Made by a program: the position numbers and the translations under genes. This document shows, piece after piece, positions 23,329 to 34,781 of a DNA stretch of 64,000 nucleotides (positions are counted from its first letter, which is position 1; each line of letters starts with the position of its first letter). The stretch covers positions 18,990,001 through 19,054,000 of the forward strand of contig JARKIP010000053.1 in NCBI GenBank assembly GCA_029990175.1, read 5' to 3'. Below the pieces are notes generated by a model that saw nothing but the letters and a program-made list of their open reading frames with translations, was not told where the DNA came from and made no database searches. This stretch comes from Petunia secreta. Its lineage: Eukaryota; Streptophyta; Magnoliopsida; Solanales; Solanaceae.

Positions 23329-24630
23329 AGGTGTAATCACCTAATTTTGGCCCAAAATATCAAAATGCATAAAATATGTGTGTTAATTGTCATGTGATTT
23401 TGCCATTTATTTTGACTATTTTTAGTAATTAATTAGGAAGAAATGTAGAAAAATTATCAAAAAATAATATTTGTTGTTGTTCAATGCTTATTTGAGTTAA
23501 TTAACAATCTATCTTAATTTTGCGACTTAGTTAATTTAGTTCGTGCTAATTAATTAAAGTTTAAAGTTTTGGCTAGTTTTGAAAGCAATTGTTATTTGGG
23601 TGGCTAAAATTGAAAGAAACACCCAGCCCATTTGTTGACCCAAACCCGGCCCGTCTTCCCTTTTAATCCACAATTTTCCCTAATTCCCCCTAATTCCCAA
23701 ATCATTAGACAAAAGAAGCTTTGCCCAATTCTTCACCGCCACCGATCCCCGCCACCGTCGACGGCGGTGACCGCTCTCTTCCGGCCAAAAATTTACATCT
23801 ACGGGTTGGTACGTTCTTCTCTATCTAAACTCAATTGTCAATAAAACCTTTCTTCTCTCGCTCTTGCCCGTGTTTCCCGTTTCTTTTCTTTAATTCCACC
23901 ACTGCTAGTGGTGGCGTGACATAGTACGGTGGTGGTGTTGTAGCCACTAGGTTTTTTTTTTGTCTTCTCATTCCTCTTCACCTCCCACCGGCACCGCCCG
24001 CCTTCCCTCCGGCCACCAGCCACTGATCTTCTCCTCCCCCCCCCCCCCCCGCGGCCGTGCTCCGCTGCTTTTCTCCTCACTGCAGGAGACCTGCTCCTCC
24101 GCTGCAGCAGATCTGCGGCCGTCGGCAACGGGGGTGAGTCTCTTGGTCTTTTCTGTCGCCAGCAACGATGACGAAGCTGCTCCAATTTTGTAGATCTGCC
24201 TTGCTGGTCCGCTGGTCTATTTCTTCTCCATCCATCGGCAACGACAACAACCACAGTTTCTTCTGCTTCGTCGGCTGGAACTGCTAGTCCAGGCCTTTTT
24301 TAAAAAAAAAAATGGACATATGGATGTATATAAAAACTATTCATTAAAATGTGTATACAATATAAAAAAAAGTGTGTATACACTGAAAGTGCGTGTATAC
24401 ATTGTGTATAACCGATAAATCTGAGTGTATACACCATATTTTTTGGTGTAAACACTGTGTATACGTGAGGAGACCATTTATATACTTATGATGTCGTTTG
24501 TACACACTAAGTATCCATTTTTGTGTATAATGTCTATAAAAATTAAGGGCTAGTCAAAAGTAAGGGAAGGGTAGTTGACCGGCCAGTTTTGTAATTAACC
24601 CGTTTATATACATACATACATATATAGAAG
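23329..24630 (+). other. probable fragment of a long gypsy LTR; no gene
   Basis: Beginning TGTAATCACCTAATTTTGGCC directly at the break in the copia integrase, this AT-rich stretch resembles in style the start of the 4.1-kb LTR at 1352 (TGTTGACACCCAATTTTGTCC). It includes pyrimidine-rich and GC-rich leader-like DNA at 23700-24280, a C14 run near 24037-24050, and several TGTGTATACAC-like words at 24340-24530. Proline/arginine-rich open frames in the GC-rich part look like composition artefacts. It ends at the SINE target duplication. The right end of the LTR is not identified. Confidence 0.4.
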
Positions 24631-24754
24631 GGAGGTCTTGGAGCAACTGGTAAAGTTGTCTTCGTGTAACCTATAGGTCATGAGTTCAAGCCTTGGATGC
24701 AGCCACTAATACTTGCATTAGATTAGGCTGGAAGGGGTGGTGGGGGGGGGGGAT
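24605..24754 (+). mobile_element. Au-like SINE, 5' part, with target duplication
   Basis: A tRNA-derived head is visible: A-box-like TGGAGCAACTGGTAA at 24639-24653 and B-box-like GAGTTCAAGCC at 24682-24692, followed by GCAGCC and TTAGGCTG as in Au SINEs. The 5' flank TATATACATACATACATATA (24605-24624) is repeated as TATATACATACATATATA after the 3' part at 32102-32119, which fits the element's target duplication. The body is split at 24754 by a gypsy element. A run of G (24742-24752) precedes the break. Confidence 0.85.
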
Positions 24755-26087
24755 TGATGTTTGGCATTTTATGCCTATATTTCATTAATATTTCCTCACG
24801 TTTGGATACTTTATTCGCACGTTTTCTAGTTGATGAGCATGATGTTGCACTGATTTTATGTCGTATGATTGTAGGTTGTTATGAAGTGCAATTGGAGCTT
24901 TGAAGAGCATAATTTGGATTGAGGATTGGATCGAGCACGCGAAGGAACGGAACGAAGCAAGCTGCGAACGACGAAAGCAGAGAAATTAGCCTGGCGCTAT
25001 AGGTGGCGCGGGGCGCCCACTGCAGCGCCCAACTTTCTTCCGCATTTTGGGACGCGGGGCATGGTCGTTACGTACAAGATTCGGCATCCTCTGCTTGGTT
25101 CCACGCGGTTTGAGGCGCAGGGCGCCAGCTATAGCGCCCCTGGAGCGTTTTTGGAAGTCCTATTTCGTCTAGGCTTAGGCATAACTAATTGCTAGGCTTT
25201 TGTAAACATTATAAATACTCTTCTACTTAGTTTTTGAGAGAAGTTGAGACTTTGGAGCAAATTTGAGAGCTCGTAACATCTTGAACAAGGGTTTTTCTTC
25301 CTTCCATTAATTTATTACATCATTATTTCATTATTTCATCAAATCCTTGTGTTGTTATTATGAGTAAGCGTAGCTAAATATATCGTTCTAGGGTTAGAGC
25401 AAATTCATGAAGGTTGAGGTTTGAATGTTGATTTTCATGAATTGAATTCTAATTACAGATTGCTTATTCTTTCGTGATCATAATTGTTTGATTATAATGG
25501 CCGAATAATTGAACACTATCTACAGTTCTTAGATTGAACTCGACAGAGGGAATTTATGAACGCACATAAGAAAGAATAGGGCTTGATTGTGAACTTGGGC
25601 ATCGGGGAATCAATTTGTGGGTAGGATAGACATATACCTATTCACCTTGCTTAGCTAAATACAGAGTTCGTTAATACGTGCATGTGATTTAACTCCATAG
25701 ACATATAGGCGTTAGAGTAGCTTGCATAGACCGTGAAGAATCGACAGGTTCTTACGGGTACAATTAACCTGTTAGTTAGCAATTTTGGGACTTAAGAAGT
25801 GGAATCAACAGGATAACTCAACTGGATTGGTCGCAGCTCTAATCCTGGGCCGTCTCCTTATTACTGATAACAACCAATTTTTGCTCCATTGTTTGAATTC
25901 ACTTTTACCATTTTAATTACTTTTTTGTAGTTTATAATATTCTCACTATTGGAAAAGATCCCTGAATAGTTGTTAAGAAATTGTTTGTTAGGAGTCCCAG
26001 TCTGAATAGTCCTCGTGGGAACGATACTCTACTTATCACTTTATTACTTGTCGACCGTGTATACTTGCGTGTGCGTTGGGAGAAACA
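24755..26087 (+). mobile_element. 5' LTR of the plus-strand TR-GAG element
   Basis: This 1333-bp LTR carries GGCGC-rich palindromic words at 25010-25150 (for example GGCGCGGGGCGCC and GGGCGCCAGCTATAGCGCCC). The 3' LTR contains a 19-bp segment near 30843-30862 absent here; otherwise the two are highly similar by eye. Confidence 0.92.
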
Positions 26088-26093
26088 AGTTTT

Positions 26094-26111
26094 TGGCGCC
26101 GTTGCCGAGGA
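26094..26111 (+). other. primer binding site, tRNA-Asp type
   Basis: TGGCGCCGTTGCCGAGGA lies a few bases after the 5' LTR end and matches the Athila-type site of the minus-strand relative except at one base. Confidence 0.85.
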
Positions 26112-26229
26112 CTAAACAATTGACTGATTTCTTTTTGAATATTTTATTATTTTCTATTCAGGTTTAATTTTTGTTTTGAGTTTTGTGTTGTTTCAGGTAT
26201 TAGGTCCTGCTTGATCTTTACCCACAGAA

Positions 26230-28376
26230 ATGGCAGTAGAACGAGCAGTAGCGGTGCAAGACGTTGCTCTTCCCAGCCTAGGGGGAGTGGCGTCTAGCAT
26301 TGTGATGCCTGCTATCATCGGGCACTTTGAGATTAAGCCCGGCATGATTCAGTTGCTGCATGCGACTGGGCAATATGGTGGATTACTTCATGAAGATCCG
26401 CAGCAACACATTCAGAATTTCTTGGAGATTAGTGATACTTATACACCGACAAGAGTTCCTACTAATTATATTCGCTTGACATTGTTCCTTTTTTCACTGA
26501 TTGGGGCAGCAAGGAAGTGGTTAAAGGCTGAAAAGCCTGGGTCTATCACTACTTGGGATGATTTGGCTAAGAAGTTCTTAGCTAAGTTTTATCCATCTGC
26601 CAAGACATCCCGGCTGAGGAGTGAAATTATGTCCTTCAGACAGAGAGAAGGAGAGTCTTTGTATTCAGCCTGGGAGCGGTTTAAAGCTTTACTGAGAGAT
26701 TGTCCACCATAACCAATCAAATGAGGTTCTGACACATACTATTGTTGAGGGGTTGACTGCGCATACTAAGATCGTGGTAGATGCTGCTGCTGGAGGCCAA
26801 GTACCGGCCTTAAACTTTGACAAGATTTATGAGTTACTAGATAAATTCTCAGCAATCCTGACTGGCAGGGTGATGGTAGAGCTACTACTCAAAAGGCTGC
26901 TAGGGTACTTCAACTAGATGAAATCTCAGCATTGAATGCAAAGATGGACGCCATTTCCAACAAATCAGCAAGCTAAAAACTCAGCAACCAGCGGCTCCAG
27001 TGCAACAACTCCAGAGTTTTTGTGAGGTTTGTGGTTAAGATCATGCTACAGAGGTTTGCTCCTCTAATCCAGAGTCAGTTTATTACGTGGGTAATCAAAA
27101 CAGGCCGCAGGGTCAAAATCAGTTTGGTAATGCTTATTATCAAGGAAATATGAGAGCCCCAAATAATTACCAACCACTTCCAGCTCCACCACAGCAGGTT
27201 AGCAATTCAGTTGAAGATATGCTAAAGCAGCTAATGGCAGGCCAGCAGAGAATGATAGCTGACACTGCAGCCCATGCACATGCCATACAAGATCTTATCA
27301 ATGCTCAAAAGAACCTGGAGCACCAGTTGGGGCAGTTGGTGGGCGCTACAAATTCTAGACAACATGGAGCATCCCCTGGTGATGCTGGATCGAGTACTGT
27401 TAGAAAAAGGGCCTGAGCAATGTCTTGCAGTGACTATAATTGAAGGTGGAGAGCTGATGGATAAGTTTGAGGAGAGAGCTGAAATAGAAAAAGTTGAAAA
27501 AGTGGAGAAGGTAAAGAAGAAAGAAGAGAAAAAGAAGGCACCTCTGCCGCCTCCACCATTCCCGCAGAGACTTATACTATCGAAGGATGTGGCCCAGTAT
27601 CAAAAATTTGTGAGTATGTTGAAAGAGCTTCAAGTTAACATTTCTTTGACTGATGTGTTTGAATTGATACCATCCTTTGTGAAGTTCTTAAAAGAGATTT
27701 TAGTCAAGAAGAAAAAGCCTCAAGAGACAGATACAGTTGAGTTAGTCGAGGAATGTAGCACAATCTTGAGCAAGCTGCCTCCAAAACATCAAGATCCTGG
27801 GAGGTTTACTATTCCTTGCACCATTGGAGGGCATAATATCACTGGTGCATTGTGTGATTTGGGTGTGAGCATAAATCTCATACCTCTATCTGTTTGCAAA
27901 AGGTTAGGGCTAGGAGCAATCAAGCCCTCTTCAGTTACTCTTAAGATGGTGGATGGATCACTCACTCGCCCTGATGGTAAGTTGGAGGATGTGTTGCTTA
28001 AAGCTGGTAAGTTTACATTCTTTACTGATTTTGTAGTCCTAGATTATGAAGAGGACCGAGAAGCTCCAATCATTCTTAGTCACCTCGAAGGCAATTATTG
28101 ACATGGAGCAGGGAGAGATGACTGCTAGAGCGCATGGAGAAAAGGTTACTTTCAAGGTTTATAATGAGAAGGAGCACATAACTAAGGTTGAAGAGTGCTC
28201 TATGATCGAATGTGTCAAACAAGAATATGGAAGTAAACCAAATGACGTGTGTGAGCAAAATATGGAACAAGATAGCAATGGCACATCACATGTGAAGTTG
28301 AAGATGGGTTCTCTCAAAGAAAGGAAGAAAGCAAAGGTTTGTCGTAAGAAGAGAAGATGTAAATGCTGGAAGTGAG
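26230..28376 (+). pseudogene. Athila-type gag and aspartic protease, broken
   Basis: The start at ATG 26230 gives MAVERAVAVQDVALPSLGG, chosen because it is the first ATG in the gag frame after the leader. The capsid domain follows with LFLFSLIGAARKWL, TWDDLAKKFLAKFYPSAK and SAWERFKALLRDCP, then a frame break at about 26708 and a CCHC zinc knuckle at 27019-27060 (CEVCG.DHATEVC) with a stop inside it. The 27087-27416 frame is a Gln-rich linker. The protease part at 27422-28100 has a Lys/Glu-rich stretch, PPPFPQRL, and the active-site motif GALCDLGVSINLIP, where the usual small residue after Asp is Leu. A frame change at about 28080 precedes a basic tail ending at 28374. Confidence 0.88.
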
Positions 28377-30685
28377 CTAAAAGTGTCGTCGTGCCACGAC
28401 GTTAACTAAGGCGCTTCTCGGGAGGCAACCCGAGTTTGTACTTGTATTATTTTATTTATAGTGTCACGTAGTTTTTATTTTTATTTTGTCATTTTTGTAG
28501 GTGTTGGGAGTGCGAAATGAGATGTAGTCGACGTGTTTTAGTCTGGTTTTCACCTTAAACTAACGCCGTACTATGTCTCACTCGAAGAGGACCTCGTCAG
28601 GGATTTGAAGCGCTTTAAAGCATGCCCCGCGCTTGGTATCATGCGAGGGACAAGAATGCAGTGCTGAAAATATTGAACGGGCGCCTTGAGGGGCGCCCCG
28701 CACCTGGAGTGGCAGAAAGCAAAAATTTTCAGGCGCCTTGGTGGCGCGCCACGGGTGGAACCGAGGCTGGGGTGGTTTCGCAATTTCTGTACTCCTTTTT
28801 GAGTTATTGGCCGCACCCCTGCTTATTGTTGATGACTTTTTAGGGGAAGTCTGAATACCCCATGCTGTATGGAAGCTTGAACGAGGCCCGCACTCCAGGG
28901 AAGTTTCTTCTACCGTGCACTTTATTATTGTTGCACTAAGGACATTGCATTGTTTAAGTGTTGGGTGGGGAAAATTCCTTTTATTTTTAAGTTACTAATG
29001 CATGTACCATTAGGAGTTTTATTTTGTCACTTGTAATTTTTGTTTCCTTTTTAGTATTTTCTTTTGTTTTAATATAAAAAATTTACAAAAAGATTTTCTT
29101 TTTAGTCTTTGTTAGTGGTACATGTCATCCACCCCGTGGTTTTTCTTATGACCTCGGTTCTTTTCCACGAGGAGGCCTTTGAACCGGGTTATTTTTAATT
29201 TTTTAGGATTAGTATAGTGTTAGTTGTTAGGTGGCCCTAGACGAAGAATTAGGTAGAATGCTAGGTGCCTTTGATTTGTTTGATACCGATGTACTTGGAC
29301 TCGATCATGTGCTATTTGTGGTGTCTTTTGGTTTTAAATTGTGATGCATGCCTAGAAAAAATGGAATGACACCCTTGAGATGCTTGAGTCCACTCACTTG
29401 ACTCCTTTGTGAACTATTGTGCATTAGTGCTTAAATTTCACAAATTGCACCTTATTTGTTTGATTGAGAGTTGTGATGGAATCATCTTGTATGGACTGTG
29501 TGCAATGTGTGATGTGAGACATATTCTATTGTGTTCCATGTTTGCATATTGGTATCTAGAACTTGCCCCGTGTGTGTGCAAAGCGAAATCCTAGGTTTGC
29601 TCTAGTCGGGAGATGATACAGGCCTTCTTGGATAAGCCTTTTACCTTGATTTGCCTACCCTTATATGCACCCTTGATTGTTGTGATCCCTTTGACCTTTT
29701 TTTGGCACCCACACCGCAAGCCTACCCACTTGTTCCTATTTGCCTTCTTTTGACTATTTACTCCTTAAGCACTTTAATTGATAATTTTATATTATTGTGG
29801 AATTTGTGGTTGAAGTATTGGGAGGTTTGTTTAGTGGAACCAATGAGGGGAATACTTGATAAATTGTGAAGTAGTGAAGGAGCATTGGCAAGGTTTGGAA
29901 AGAATTGAATAGAAAAAAAAAACAAATGAAAAGAAAAAAAGCTGAAAAAAATTGAAAAAATAAAAAAGAAAAGAAATGAATATCCATCCTTGCTAGTGTT
30001 GTGCTTAAAAGAAAAATTGCTACTTGTTGAAAAAGGTATGTGTGAAATTTCTTGGGTGGTGAATTGGGTGGCTTTGATGAGATATGTGCTTAAATTGAAT
30101 GTGATGTATTAAAGTGCTTAGGGAGGTAGTCACTATTATCCATATGTATCCTACCAGCCCGTTAGCCTACATTACAACTCTTTAAAGTCCTAGTTAATCC
30201 CGATTGGAGTGAGCCTACATTAGTGGAGTCCTACGCTACGGGCAAGCCTATGGTGCACCATGTGTGACATGTGAGCTTTTCATGAGAGTGAGTGGATTCT
30301 TTCTATGCTATTGTCCACATTCTATTCTTGATATTCATTGTTGTGCGTGATATTTGGGGGACACTCTCTTGCTTCATTATTGGTGAGGGCACACGGTTTA
30401 AATGAGATAGGTGAAGTCGTGACTTCTTGGTTGAGTAGGTAGGGGTGACTTTGTGGAAGCATGGTTGCAATGAGTCGAATTTGTGCATTTTGAGTTGTCT
30501 TGGGGTGGTTGTTCTCGTGTTTTGAGTTTGTTATATTGTTGGCATGTTTGTTGGACCCATAGTAGTCATGTATGCATTTGTTCAATGGTTGGTATCAACC
30601 ACAGTCATAGGCATACCTGTTCTACCTAGGTTGGGGAGTCATTTGTGATTGCTCGAGGGCGAGCAAAGGTTCAAGTGTGGGGTGG
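28377..30685 (+). other. 3' non-coding region of the plus-strand TR-GAG element
   Basis: There is no supported gene in these 2.3 kb. GTGCCACGAC at 28391-28400 and GCGCTTCTCGGGAGGCAACC at 28411-28430 are shared with the minus-strand relative. A GC-rich patch at 28680-28760 repeats the GGCGCC words of the LTR. A purine-rich A-run block is at 29908-29980. The palindrome TTGCTCGAGGGCGAGCAA at 30649-30666 and the tract AAGTGTGGGGTGG at 30673-30685 end the region as polypurine tract. Confidence 0.75.
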
Positions 30686-32036
30686 TGATGTTTGGCATTT
30701 TATGCCTATATGTCCTTAATATTTCCTCACGTTTGGATACTTTATTCGCACGTTTTCTAGTTGTTGAGTATGATGTTGCACTGATTTTATGTCGTATGAT
30801 TGTAGGTTGTTATGAAGCGCAATTGGAGCTTTGAAGAGCATAATCGAGCAAGAAAAGATTGAATTTGGATTGAGGATTGGATCGAGCACGCGAAGGCACG
30901 GAACGAAGCAAGCTGCGAACGACGAAAGCAGAGAAATTAGCCTGGCACTATAGGTGGCGCGGGGCACCCACTGCAGCGCCCAACTTTCTTTCGCGTTTTA
31001 GGATGCGGGGCATGGCCGTTACGTGCAATTCGACGTCCTCTGCTTGGTTCCACGCGCCTTGAGGCGCGGGGCGCCAGCTATAGCGCCCCTGAAGCGTTTT
31101 TGGAAGTCCTATTTCGTCTAGGCTTAGTCGTAACTAATTGCTAGGCTTTTGTAAACATTATAAATATTCTTCTACTTAGATTTTGAGAGAAGTTGAGATT
31201 TTGGAGCAAATTTGAGAGCTCATAACATCTTGAACATGGGTTTTTCTTCCTTCCATTAATTTATTACATCATTATTTCATTATTTAATCAAATCCTTGTA
31301 ATGTTATTATGAGTAAGCGTAGCTAAATATATCTTTCTAGGGTTAGAGCGAATTCATGAAGGTTGAGGTTTAAATGTTGATTTCCATGAATTGAATTCCA
31401 ATTACAAATTGTTTATTCTTTCTTGATCATAATTGTTTGATTATAACGGCCGAATAATTGAACACTACCTACGGTTCTTAGATTGAACTTGACAGAGGGA
31501 ATTTATGAACGCACATAAGAAAGAATAGGGCTTGATTGTGAACTTGGGCATCGGAGAATCAATTTGTAGGTAGGATAGACATATACCTATTCACCTTGCT
31601 TAGCTAAATACAGAGTTTGTTAATGCGTGCATGTGATTTAACTCCATAGACATATAGGCGTTAGAGTAGCTTGCATGGACTGTGAAGAACCGATAGGTTT
31701 TTACGGGTACAATTAACCTGTTAGTTAGCAATTTTGGGACTTAAGAAGTGGAATCAACAGGATAACTCAACTGGATTGGTCGCAGCTTTAACCCTGGACC
31801 GTATCCTTATTACTAATAACAACCAATTTTTGCTCCATTGCTTGAATTCACTTCTACCATTTTAATTACTATTTTTGTAGTTGATAATATTCTCACTATT
31901 GGAAAAGATCCCTGAATAGTTGTTAAGAAATTGTTTGTTAGGAGTCCAGTCTGAATAGTCCTCGTGGGAACGATACTCTACTTATCACTTTATTACTTGT
32001 CGACCACATATACTTGCGTGTCCGTTGGGAGCAACA
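30686..32036 (+). mobile_element. 3' LTR of the plus-strand TR-GAG element
   Basis: This 1351-bp direct repeat of 24755-26087 has the same termini. A small frame here that repeats the one in the 5' LTR (MDRAREGTERSKLRTTKAEK) is LTR sequence, not a gene. Confidence 0.92.
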
Positions 32037-32119
32037 GGAGTGGTGGGACCCTTCCACAAACTCTGCGTGAATGCGAGATTCTTTGTGCACCGGGCTGCTC
32101 TTATATACATACATATATA
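32037..32119 (+). mobile_element. Au-like SINE, 3' part, with target duplication
   Basis: GTGGGACCCTTCC, CTCTGCGTGAATGCGAGA and GTGCACCGGGCTGC continue the Au SINE body interrupted at 24754. TATATACATACATATATA at 32102-32119 is the 3' copy of the flanking duplication. Confidence 0.85.
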
Positions 32120-33689
32120 CTTTTCGTGAAGAAAAGGATTATCTCTAACTCCGATCTGTTATCATTGACTAGTAATCTAATTGAACAACACTGAGACTTT
32201 GGATGTGCCAAAAATCGTAAGGCCAATTATTTGTCTGGTAAAAGAGGGAAAGTAGAGAACTTCGAGATTTAGAAAATTTCTATATATTTCCTTTCTTTAG
32301 CTTTCGTAAGTTAAATAAACTAAAAACACAGTGGCTATCATTAAAGAATTGCAAAGCTACTACGCCAATATTTGCTCAATAATTGCATTTCCAATATGAA
32401 CCAAGAAATGACCTGCTATATGCCTCCCCACAAGACTGATTGTAGAGCGAAGTTGAATGAAGCTTTTTAGGTTTTTTTACAGCCATCTTTTTCAATAATA
32501 TTGAATATGGTAAATGTAAATTATAAAAAAAAAAAATTTTGGTAAATAATGTATCCTTTGTATGTTTAGATTACTTTAGCTTGGTGAGCAAGTTAGGTAT
32601 TTTTCTAGTAGCTTTGTATACATAGATGGTTTGATCAAAAGAGATCTAAATGGTTCTTACCAACTTAATTACAATCCCATGTTTCTTTGAAGTTTTGTGC
32701 TCTAGTTTTCTTGTTCTTTTGAAATTTCAATATTCATATTTCCGTAATTAAATACTGTTTCAAACTTAAAATCCTTCCATATACTAGTTAATTGTTTAGC
32801 TTAATTTTCTAGCTATCGAACCAAGTCAAATGTAAAGCTCTTGATTTCAGCACACATTGACTACAAATCTAAAACTCAACTGCTTTTAGAAGAGGGAGTC
32901 CGCGGAAACACTTCAACACAACCAATCAAACAACTTCCCCAAGATTTAACTTTAATGTAATATAAGAAAAGGAAAAAAAAAAACAAACTAACCTCCAGAT
33001 TCGGCGACGATACAATGCTCCGATGAGGGCAAAGATCAGGTGAGGGAAGACTGATTTACTGCCAAATTAAGAGAAAATACTAGGGTTTTGATATTTCTGG
33101 AAAGAGGAAAAGGAAAAGGAAAAAGAAGAGAAATACCTTTTGTTGTCGGATCATGTGTAGTGGTCGCGAGATTTTTTTGTGTAGTGCTGTTTTTGTGTTT
33201 TGAATATTGTAATATTTTGGGGTTTTTGACCAAAGAAAGAAAGTTGGGAAATGTTTATGTGTTATTGTGTTTTTGTATTACTGTATCGGGTTATGTGAAT
33301 GATCTACCGATCGAATCGGTCGGAAACAAGTCTCAATTTAATAAAATAAAGTTAATGACCCAATCGGTCAGAAAGTGGTGTCAGAAATTTAAATTATTTT
33401 TTTAAAAAAAAGTCTAGATTTAATAAAATAAAGTTACTGACCGATTCGGTCGGAAACATCCGACTAGCCATTTTCGATCGGACAACGTCGATCGGAAATA
33501 AACGTATTTCTGGTAATGGATATTTGACTTTGTGGACATGATATATGTGCTCCAGAACTTGGTCTACTATCTTAAAATAAGGATTTAATGATACATAGAT
33601 GAACTAGTTAACTTCAAAGTTTAATTATAGTAGTGCTTAGAATGCATCCATTTGTCCTCATATATAATATATGAGTAAAGAGTATCATT
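32120..33689. other. non-coding DNA, with a CACTA-like end
   Basis: No gene is recognised. Most of it is AT-rich with short frames of no family character. 33090-33130 is purine-rich. The part from 33290 is treated separately. The DNA could be the continuation of the LTR-like sequence at 23329-24630 or host DNA; the sequence does not decide. Confidence 0.4.
33290..33518 (-). mobile_element. CACTA-like transposon terminal fragment
   Basis: Subterminal words of the form CCGATTCGGTCGGAAA recur (33306-33325, 33361-33374, 33440-33456) together with a repeated GATTTAATAAAATAAAGTTA-like block. The right edge reads TATTTCTGGTAATG, whose complement CATTACCAGAAATA resembles a degenerate CACTA-type terminus. 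The partner end is not found. Confidence 0.5.
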
Positions 33690-34011
33690 TTTGTCAAACT
33701 CGATCTCTAATTAAGCTCATCAGCATTTCTCGCTTCTGTTATACACATTCATAGAGTTGGTGATGAACATACCCAACAATTTTGGTGCTCTTATAAAGAA
33801 TAATAAGGCTGAACTAATAATGAAAATGAACAAATGGTTTGGATTTCAATAGTTTAAGATATTCTTTTCGAATGTTTTGTGTTTGTATTATGTCAACTGA
33901 CTTTAGACTCACTGATTATGCTATTAATCTCATCATATGGTTAATCATACTGGCAATGTCAGAAGTTTACCATCCAGCTACCAAGGTTGCTGCATGAAAT
34001 TAAACATATAT
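33690..34011 (+). repeat. duplicated host segment, copy B (left part)
   Basis: Aligns with 8050-9025 of copy A, without the MITE: the empty site GTATTATGTCAAC lies near 33885-33897. It continues at 44788 on the far side of the Tat element. The last bases TATAT (34007-34011) pair with TTTAT at 44788-44792 as the Tat target duplication, with one mismatch. Confidence 0.8.
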
Positions 34012-34676
34012 TGTATTGGATAAAAGCTGACAGCACCTGAAAGATGACACGTATCAAACACGTGGCACAGGCAGAAGCTCTACCGGACAGATACCCAACG
34101 GACAGGCAGTTATCGCGAACAGATCCAAAGCAGTTATGAAACGCCTCATCAGTCAGTACGATCTGAATGAGGAGTTATTAACCAGATCATGTGCAATCAT
34201 TCAATTAATAGTCATAAAGGCAATCATTACAACCCGGCGGTTACATATCCAACGGATACGTGCCCAGCAGTTACAAAACCCAACGGACGCCTATCAGACC
34301 TATAAATAGCATCTATTCTAAGCCATTGTAACACGACTGGACTTTCTGTCTACAATATCAATAAAAATATTCCTTCGCTCTTGCTCAAATACTACTTTTT
34401 ACTTATATTCGTCCAACACTTTGTTCTCTAATCTTCTAAGTACGATTAGTGCCGAAGAACTCTCACCGGGGATAAGCGATACAGTGCGGTTACTTCTATC
34501 TGCTTTTATTTACGCTTTATCTTTGCTAAGTCCCATTTATATCTCATTCCCGTACCATTTACGAATCTAACGCTGCTCTAGTTCGTCATTTAAACTCTTA
34601 ATCTAAACTATTGATCGTGACTCCGCAAATATAAATTTAATTGTTAATTGACCTAAAATCGGATCTAGGTTAAACA
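34012..34676 (+). mobile_element. 5' LTR of the Tat element
   Basis: A 665-bp LTR with a TATA box (TATAAATA at 34301-34308) preceding a CATTGTAACACGACTGG block, a plausible U3/R structure. By eye it is about 95 percent identical to the 3' LTR. Confidence 0.92.
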
Positions 34677-34677
34677 A

Positions 34678-34700
34678 TTTGGCGACCACAGTGGGAGCCG
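34678..34700 (+). other. primer binding site region
   Basis: TTGGCGACCACAGTGGGAGC starts two bases after the LTR. TGG at its start fits complementarity to a tRNA CCA end, but the priming tRNA is not assigned. Confidence 0.6.
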
Positions 34701-34781
34701 GTCAATAGCCTTCGTAGGTTAACAGTTTATCTTTTCTGATATTATACCTCTTTTTGTCGATCTTTTTGCTCTACAACTAAC

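Larger units (their letters stand above)
24755..32036 (+). mobile_element. second gag-protease-only Athila-type element, plus strand
   Basis: LTRs at 24755-26087 and 30686-32036 begin TGATGTTTGGC and end GGGAGAAACA or GGGAGCAACA. The internal 4.6 kb has a tRNA-Asp-type primer site, a gag-protease region and a long non-coding tail, with no RT, RNase H or integrase. It is inserted in an Au-like SINE. Five-base flanks are GGGAT and GGAGT, not a clean duplication. It is related to, but clearly different from, the minus-strand element at 15053-21797; the LTRs are dissimilar except near the 3' ends, while the gag-protease layout and two non-coding motifs are shared. Confidence 0.88.

Noticed and set aside
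23838..24254. 138-codon Arg/Gly-rich frame on the minus strand
   Set aside because: GC-rich low-complexity DNA within a probable LTR fragment, with overlapping open frames on both strands.
24926..25195. 89-codon frame repeated in the two LTRs of the plus-strand element
   Set aside because: Falls wholly within LTR sequence and differs in frame between copies; no domain.
33036..33405. Overlapping frames near purine-rich DNA, possible gene leader
   Set aside because: No conserved motif, no splice-supported extension, and a CACTA-like end overlaps the region.
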